NCBI RefSeq assembly: GCF_000379825.1
Contig: NZ_KB903816.1
Span: forward strand, 1-64,000
Length of the DNA stretch: 64,000 nt
Reading direction: 5' to 3'
Origin: Longispora albida DSM 44784
GTDB taxonomy: Bacteria > Actinomycetota > Actinomycetes > Mycobacteriales > Micromonosporaceae
Shown here: positions 59,518 to 64,000 of the stretch, piece by piece
Layout of the letters: every line of letters starts with the position of its first letter
How positions within the stretch are numbered: position 1 is the stretch's first letter
The notes under the pieces: generated by a model
What the model saw: only the letters and a program-made list of their open reading frames with translations
What the model was told of the DNA's origin: nothing
The model's database searches: none
Translations under genes and position numbers: made by a program

Positions 59518-59555
59518 TAAGGTAGATCGAATCTACGTAGATCCGATCTACCTTA
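59518..59555. repeat. 38-bp near-perfect palindrome after the DUF4143 gene
   Basis: The left half TAAGGTAGATCGAATCTAC is mirrored by GTAGATCCGATCTACCTTA with one mismatched pair and no loop. It contains direct and inverted copies of GTAGATC. It starts 10 nt after the DUF4143 stop and could act as a terminator (followed by CTTTCG), a binding site for a dimeric protein, or a cruciform. Confidence 0.85.
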
Positions 59556-59560
59556 CTTTC

Positions 59561-59878
59561 GTACCGGCTGACCTGCAGTTCTCGCCGACCCAAGATATTG
59601 ACGGCGCGGCATTTCGGCACCTGAAGTGCCGGCTAGAACTCGCTGGGGAGATAGCGCTCAGCCCGGAGGTAGACCTGATAGGTGCGGACCGGGCGCCGGT
59701 GGCCGGGCGCGTCTGGTGCACCGGGTCCGCCAAGTGGCTGGGCACGCCTTTCGACGAGCGTGACCTGGCGGACCCGCTGGCGGGCAGCGCCGCCGTTCCC
59801 GGCTTCCTTCCCGGTGAGACCGGGCATGTGATCGTCTCCCTGTCCGGGGTGGCCCCGGGTACCGCCGATGAGTACTGA
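59561..59878 (+). pseudogene. Coding-like open frame without a start, possible gene remnant
   Basis: The plus-strand frame ending at TGA 59876-59878 is open for 106 codons and further upstream into the palindrome. Codon third positions are G/C-rich as in real genes. It reads for instance TQDIDGAAFRHLKCRLEL and later FLPGETGHVIVSLSG. No ATG, and no RBS-linked start, occurs in frame; the only candidate is a GTG at 59699 (59 residues). No family recognised. It may be the 3' end of a decayed gene or a short real gene with an atypical start. Confidence 0.4.
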
Positions 59879-59888
59879 GTAGTGGTGG

Positions 59889-59969
59889 CACGTGCACCTG
59901 CTGGCTGGCCCTCCCGATCTGGTACCCGGTCCCTGGGTACCCGCGGGCCGGCCAGCAGGTGAGCACGTG
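59889..59969. repeat. 81-bp two-tier inverted repeat in the gap before the SARP gene
   Basis: The outer arms CACGTGCACCTGCTGGC and GCCAGCAGGTGAGCACGTG pair except for two extra bases. An inner dyad GGTACCC (59921-59927) and GGGTACC (59935-59941) forms a small stem around 7 nt. It lies just after the remnant frame and about 180 bp upstream of the SARP gene. Possible terminator or regulatory structure. Between it and the SARP -10 (59970-60134) I see no gene or signal. Confidence 0.8.
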
Positions 59970-60134
59970 AGCGCGTGGCGGGGCCGACCGGTGCCGCGGT
60001 CAGCCCCCCGCGCTCGGGTTCCTGCGGCGCCCGGCACCCGCATGCCTGGCCCCGCACCCCCGATCCCTCCCGGTTGAGCCTGCATGAGGCGGCTATACAC
60101 GGCCTACACAGTCCCGGTGGGGATCCGGGTCGGC

Positions 60135-60140
60135 TAGGCT
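60135..60140 (+). promoter_or_regulatory. -10 element TAGGCT, leaderless start of the SARP gene
   Basis: TAGGCT, 6 nt, GTG at 60147, identical in layout to the methyltransferase-aminotransferase gene at 14377. Confidence 0.55.
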
Positions 60141-60146
60141 GCTTGG

Positions 60147-63100
60147 GTGCGGTTCAGCCTGCTTGGCCCAGTGGAGATCAGCGACGGCAACCGGACACTC
60201 ACCCTGCCGCGGTCGCTCCGCCGGGGCCTGCTCGCATTCCTGGTGCTGAATGCCGGTCGCCCGGTCAGCCTGGCCGCGATCACCGAGGCGCTGTGGGGCG
60301 GCAGCCCGCCGGGTACAGCCAGGGCGCAGGTCCACTCCGGCATCTACGCGATCCGCCAGCAGCTCGCCGAACTCGACGCCGATCACCTGCTGACCGGCGG
60401 GCAGAACGGGTATGTGCTGGACACGAGTACCGCCGCTGTGGATCTGTCCACTTTCGAGGATCTGGTGGGGCAGGCCCGGACGGCCGCCGATCCGGTGCCG
60501 CTGCTGCGCCAGGCGCTCGGCTGCTGGCGCGGGCCTGCGCTGAGCGGGGCGACGGGCGCTTTCATCGACGGTACGCGGGCCAGGCTGGACGACCAGCGGC
60601 TCGCGGTCCAGGAGGATCTGGCGGAGGCCGAGCTGGCGGCCGGACGGCACGCCGAGATGGTGGCCGAGCTGGCGGCGCTGGCCGAGGAACATCCGCTCCG
60701 GCAACGGCTGCGCGGGCAGCTCATGCTCGCGCTGTACCGCTCGGGCCGGGCCGTCGACGCCCTGGCCACCTTCCGCGACTACAAGACCCGGCTCGCCGAG
60801 GAGCAGGGCCTAGACCCGGACCGGGCACTGTCCGAGCTGGAGTGCGCGATCCTGCGCGCCGACCCGGCCCTGGACCTGCCGGCGAGCCGTGGCCCGCGCC
60901 AGCTGCCCGCGGACCTGCCCGACTTCTGCGGCCGGGCGCAGGATCTGTCCACTCTGGACGAGCTGAGTACCGGCACGGCGCTGACGGTCGTGACGGGGAC
61001 GGCCGGGGTCGGCAAGACCGCGCTGGCCGTGCGGTGGGCGCACCGGCGGGCCGCCGAGTACCCGGACGGGCAGCTCTACGTGAACCTGCGCGGCTACGAC
61101 CAGGGCAAGCCGCTGCGCCCGCTGGACGTGCTGGCCCAGTTCCTCCGGGCGCTGGGCGTGCCGGCCGACCGGGTGCCGGCCACTGTGGACGAGGCGGCCG
61201 CGCGGTACAGGTCGGAGCTGGCCGGGCAGCGGGTGCTGATCGTGCTGGACAACGCGGTGTCCGCCGACACGGTAAGGATGCTGCTGCCCGGGACCGCCGG
61301 CTGCCACACGCTCGTGACCAGCCGTGACCGGCTCGGCGGGCTGATCGCCAGCAGCGGGGCGCGGCGCCTCACCCTCGGTGTCCTGCCCGAGGACGAGGCG
61401 GTCGGGCTGCTCGCGCTGATCCTGGGCCGGAGCCGGGTGGCTGCCGAGCCGGAAGCCGCCGCCGAGCTGGCCCGGGCCTGCGGGCTGCTGCCGCTGGCGC
61501 TGCGGATCGCCGCCGCGAACCTGGCCGAACAGCCCGGGCACCGGATCGCGCGGTACGTGACGGAGCTGGAGGAGGCCGGCCGGGTCAGCGCACTGGCGGT
61601 CGAGGGCGATGCCAGCTGGGCTGTCCGCCCGGCCTTCGACCTGTCGTACCGCGCGCTGGAGCCCGAGGCCGCCCGGCTGTTCCGGCTGCTCGGCCCGGCC
61701 CCTGGGCCGGACTTCTCCGTGCAGGGCGTCGCGGCGCTGGCCGGGCTGGACCTGGCCGAGGCCGAACGGCTGCTCGACCGGCTCGCGACCGCGCACCTCG
61801 CGGACGAGACGGCCGAGGGGCGGTTCACGCTGCACGACCTGCTGCGCGCGTACGCGACCGAGGCGGCGGCAGCCGAGGACCACACCGGAGCGCACGCCCG
61901 GCTGTTCCGGTGGCGGATCACGCACTGCGAGGCTGCGGCCAAGCTGCTGTATCCGCAGATCGTGCGCATGCCGGTACACGATGAGGGTGTTGTCTTCGAG
62001 GACGCGCCGGCAGCGGCCGCCTGGCTCGACAGTGAGGCACGCGGTCTCGTGGCCGCCGTGGCGCACGCGGCCGAGCATGGCCCCGCCGCGTCGGCCTGGC
62101 TGCTGGCCGACTCGCTGCGCGGCTACTTCTGGCTGCGGCGGACCATTGTGGACTGGCTGATGGTGGCGAGTGTCGCGCTGAGCGCCGCCGAGGCCGCCGG
62201 CGACTGGCGGGCCAGGGCTTCAGCGCACACCAGCCTCGGCATGGCGTACACCTATCTCGCGTCCTACGACGAGGCCGCCGAGCACTACCGGCACCTGCTG
62301 AAGATCTCCGAGGAGGCCGGCTGGCTGGAGGGCCGCGCGACGGCCGTCGGCAACCTCGGCATCACGCACTACTACCGGGGCGAACTCGGCCCGGCCGAGC
62401 ACTACTACCGGCAGTCGTTCGAGCTGTTCGAGGAGCTGGGCCGGGCCCCGAGCGCCACCATGCACCTGATCAACCTGGGCACCGTGTACCTGCGCACCGG
62501 CGACCTGGCCAGGGCAGCCGGGCACCTCGAACGCGCCAGGGAACGCAGCCTCGCCCACGGCAGCCGCACGCTGACCGGCGCGGCAGCCCACCACCTCGGC
62601 ATGGTGTACCAGGAGCTCGGCCGGCTCGACGAGGCCCTGGTCGCCCTCGACGAGGCGCTGGAGATCCACGCCGGGATGGGCAGCGCCAACGGCGAGGCGA
62701 TGACCGTTCTGGCCCGCGCCCACCTCCAGGCTGACCGGGGCGAGGGCGCGGACGAGATCGCTGCCGTCCACAGTGCACTGGAGACCCTGCGGCGCGAGGG
62801 CGACCGGGCTGCCGAGGCCCGCGCGCTCAACGCCCTCGCGTACCTGGAGCTGAAGCTCGGCCAGCCGGCCGGCGAGCACTTCCGGCAGGCGCTCGTGCTG
62901 GCGGAGGAGACCGGCGACCAGTCCTCGCAGTTCGAGGCGCTGATCGGGCTGGCCAGCGAGGCGCGGCCGGAGGAGGCGCTCGGGTACGCGGCGCGGGCGC
63001 TGGCGATCAGCCAGGAGGCCGGGTACCGGCTGTTCGAGGCGGCGGCCCGGCTGGAGCTGGCCCGTGCGACCCTCGCGCTCGGCGACCCGGCCGGGAGTGA

Positions 63101-63206
63101 GACTTATGCCACGATGGCACTCGATATCTACCGGGAAACCGGGCATCAGCCTGGGGTTTCGCGGGCCGGGGACATCCTCATGAAGATCACTGACGCCCGG
63201 CAGTAG
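60147..63206 (+). CDS. SARP/AfsR-type transcriptional regulator (BTAD, NB-ARC, TPR)
   Basis: The protein has 1019 residues. N-terminal OmpR-type winged helix (VRFSLLGPVEISDGNRT, LPRSLRRGLLAFLVLNAG) and a bacterial transcriptional activation domain to about residue 245. Then an NB-ARC ATPase: Walker A VTGTAGVGKTALAVRWAH, strand VLIVLDNA, TSRDRL, GLPLALR-like block. Then about 350 residues of TPRs (HYYRGELGPAEHYYRQS, LGMVYQELGRLDEALVALDEAL). The AfsR architecture normally activates secondary-metabolism or developmental genes; no such cluster is present here, so the target is unknown. The GTG start is leaderless. Confidence 0.94.
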   Translation: MRFSLLGPVEISDGNRTLTLPRSLRRGLLAFLVLNAGRPVSLAAITEALWGGSPPGTARAQVHSGIYAIRQQLAELDADHLLTGGQNGYVLDTSTAAVDLSTFEDLVGQARTAADPVPLLRQALGCWRGPALSGATGAFIDGTRARLDDQRLAVQEDLAEAELAAGRHAEMVAELAALAEEHPLRQRLRGQLMLALYRSGRAVDALATFRDYKTRLAEEQGLDPDRALSELECAILRADPALDLPASRGPRQLPADLPDFCGRAQDLSTLDELSTGTALTVVTGTAGVGKTALAVRWAHRRAAEYPDGQLYVNLRGYDQGKPLRPLDVLAQFLRALGVPADRVPATVDEAAARYRSELAGQRVLIVLDNAVSADTVRMLLPGTAGCHTLVTSRDRLGGLIASSGARRLTLGVLPEDEAVGLLALILGRSRVAAEPEAAAELARACGLLPLALRIAAANLAEQPGHRIARYVTELEEAGRVSALAVEGDASWAVRPAFDLSYRALEPEAARLFRLLGPAPGPDFSVQGVAALAGLDLAEAERLLDRLATAHLADETAEGRFTLHDLLRAYATEAAAAEDHTGAHARLFRWRITHCEAAAKLLYPQIVRMPVHDEGVVFEDAPAAAAWLDSEARGLVAAVAHAAEHGPAASAWLLADSLRGYFWLRRTIVDWLMVASVALSAAEAAGDWRARASAHTSLGMAYTYLASYDEAAEHYRHLLKISEEAGWLEGRATAVGNLGITHYYRGELGPAEHYYRQSFELFEELGRAPSATMHLINLGTVYLRTGDLARAAGHLERARERSLAHGSRTLTGAAAHHLGMVYQELGRLDEALVALDEALEIHAGMGSANGEAMTVLARAHLQADRGEGADEIAAVHSALETLRREGDRAAEARALNALAYLELKLGQPAGEHFRQALVLAEETGDQSSQFEALIGLASEARPEEALGYAARALAISQEAGYRLFEAAARLELARATLALGDPAGSETYATMALDIYRETGHQPGVSRAGDILMKITDARQ

Positions 63207-63239
63207 CGCGGTCGCGAATTTGGTTGTAGAGTCGCCTAC

Positions 63240-63286
63240 AAGCTCGTCCCGACAACTTCCCCCGTGGTTGCCGGGACGAGCTTCTT
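63240..63286 (+). terminator. Terminator of the SARP gene
   Basis: AAGCTCGTCCCG and CGGGACGAGCTT pair, separated by a loop of about 20 nt with a small inner stem (ACAACTTC region), followed by CTTTGTG. It starts 34 nt after the stop codon. Confidence 0.75.
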
Positions 63287-63530
63287 TGTGTGCCCGTTCC
63301 CTTACCCCGGGCCATGTTCGAGGTTTGTAAGGCCATGATGGAGCGAACGCCAGGAGCGTCCGCCATCACAAGTCTTCTTACCTTTTCCGGCGACTCCGGC
63401 CATCGAGCCCGCACTATGTGAGGCCTTACTACCGAGGGCCGGAACAGGCTGGCGAGGTCGGTCTACGCCAGGCGGGCGTCGCCGAGCGGGAGATCCATGG
63501 CTGCCGCCTTTGACTTCGACACGGTCGCGG
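63287..63530. other. Non-coding gap with a coding-like tail on the minus strand
   Basis: No clear gene. On the minus strand the last part (63463-63575) reads, in a frame different from the DUF4190 gene, AGQKLTATVSKSKAAAMDL and ends at TAG, with natural codon use. This could be the true 3' end of the DUF4190 gene after a frameshift. Confidence 0.4.
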
Positions 63531-64000
63531 TCAGCTTCTGCCCTGCAACCCGCCCGACGACAGCACTCCCCACCAGCCCAGCGCCGCTACCAGCGTGAAG
63601 ATCCAGCCGACCACGATGCCGCGCACGGCGTGGCGGTCGCCGGTCTTGCCGGTGCGCCGGATGTCGGCCAGGGCGATGTGCCCGAGAATCGCGCCGTACA
63701 GGGCCGTGACGCCACCCGTGCACAGCCCGGCGAAGGCCAGCACCGACGACAGCACGGCCAGCACGCTGGCCCTCGGCGCGCCGCGCTGCCCGGCGAACGG
63801 GTTGATGTCGTCCGTGGCGAAGGCGTTCCTGACCTGGCGCCAGGTGCGGTCGTCGACCCGGCCAGCCTGGTTCCTGAACTGGCGCGGGCGCAGCCGGAAC
63901 GGGCTGGACATGTCGAGGAAGCTGTTGTGGTCCGCCGACCGGTTCCAGTGCCGGGTGGGGATCTCGAGGTGGTCGTGCCTGCCACGCTTGTCCTGGCTGG
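63531..64000 (-). CDS. DUF4190-like membrane protein, 5' end outside the window
   Basis: At least 156 codons are open. A start at ATG 63911 is possible (126 residues), but the frame stays open to the right edge with coding-like sequence (HDHLEIPTRHWNRSADHNSF), so the gene may begin beyond 64000. Two TM helices (VLAVLSSVLAFAGLCTGG and GIVVGWIFTLVAALGWWG) flank the DUF4190 signature ILGHIALADIRRTGKTGDRHAVRG. Small membrane proteins of unknown role. The annotated end GGLQGRS may be wrong; see the frameshift note in the gap entry. Confidence 0.7.
   Translation of the reverse strand, partial: SQDKRGRHDHLEIPTRHWNRSADHNSFLDMSSPFRLRPRQFRNQAGRVDDRTWRQVRNAFATDDINPFAGQRGAPRASVLAVLSSVLAFAGLCTGGVTALYGAILGHIALADIRRTGKTGDRHAVRGIVVGWIFTLVAALGWWGVLSSGGLQGRS

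Noticed and set aside
52399-63206. Biosynthetic gene cluster suggested by a P450 and a SARP regulator
   Set aside because: No polyketide, peptide, terpene or other core enzyme lies between or near them.

Overview
The window is a very GC-rich (roughly 70% by eye) actinobacterial chromosome segment. It carries a SARP/AfsR-type regulator, an ArsR-DUF5937 regulator, DUF4190, DUF2252 and YtxH-like genes, a SulP-carbonic anhydrase fusion and a dnaG-dgt-ppdK-tex-dusB neighbourhood. GTG starts and leaderless promoters (TAnnnT, 6-7 nt, start codon) are common. A filamentous actinomycete of the Micromonosporales or Pseudonocardiales kind fits; the genus cannot be named from the sequence alone.

Layout. 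1-453: the 5' end of an IS481-type transposase gene beside a long hairpin. 532-10297: accessory metabolic and regulatory genes, including a secreted hydrolase, a TPR protein, an ArsR-type regulator coupled to a hydrolase, an FMN reductase behind a MerR-type promoter, an SGNH hydrolase, and a two-component system divergent from an ABC transporter. 10409-25457: a DUF2252 kinase-like protein, an FtsX-type permease with no ATPase, a 1007-residue protein collinear with plant methionine S-methyltransferase, DUF72, an Hsp70-like protein, an alkyltransferase (ogt), a small P-loop kinase next to a large LuxR-STAND regulator, and a VOC/YdeI/DoxX operon. 25465-31364: a complete oligopeptide-type ABC importer in the order C-A-B-D-F. 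31523-40424: thioesterase, SulP-carbonic anhydrase, cold-shock protein, DedA, metallophosphatase, dnaG, an unpaired C5 DNA methyltransferase and tRNA-Asn(GTT). 40538-58097: a long run of minus-strand genes: a repeat-rich membrane protein, ferredoxin reductase, dgt, a GT-C-like membrane protein, ppdK, tex, a P450, a receptor-like protein with a P-loop NTPase, and dusB. 58173-64000: a DUF4143 ATPase behind 23-bp-period repeats, a 640-bp gap with palindromes and a gene remnant, the SARP regulator, and a DUF4190 membrane protein cut by the window end.

Three features stand out. First, six copies of an intergenic hairpin element sit mostly at gene 3' ends. The five complete copies share one 13-nt apex (TACCGGTGTTGTA) but have different, still fully paired, stems; element edges often form or overlap the stop codons of neighbouring genes. 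Second, the methionine S-methyltransferase-like protein keeps aminotransferase active-site residues that appear lost in plant enzymes as recalled from memory. Third, a STAND-like NTPase overlaps a membrane-anchored type-1 periplasmic-binding-fold protein without transporter genes, which looks like a receptor and switch pair. No CRISPR array, rRNA, prophage or complete biosynthetic gene cluster was seen.
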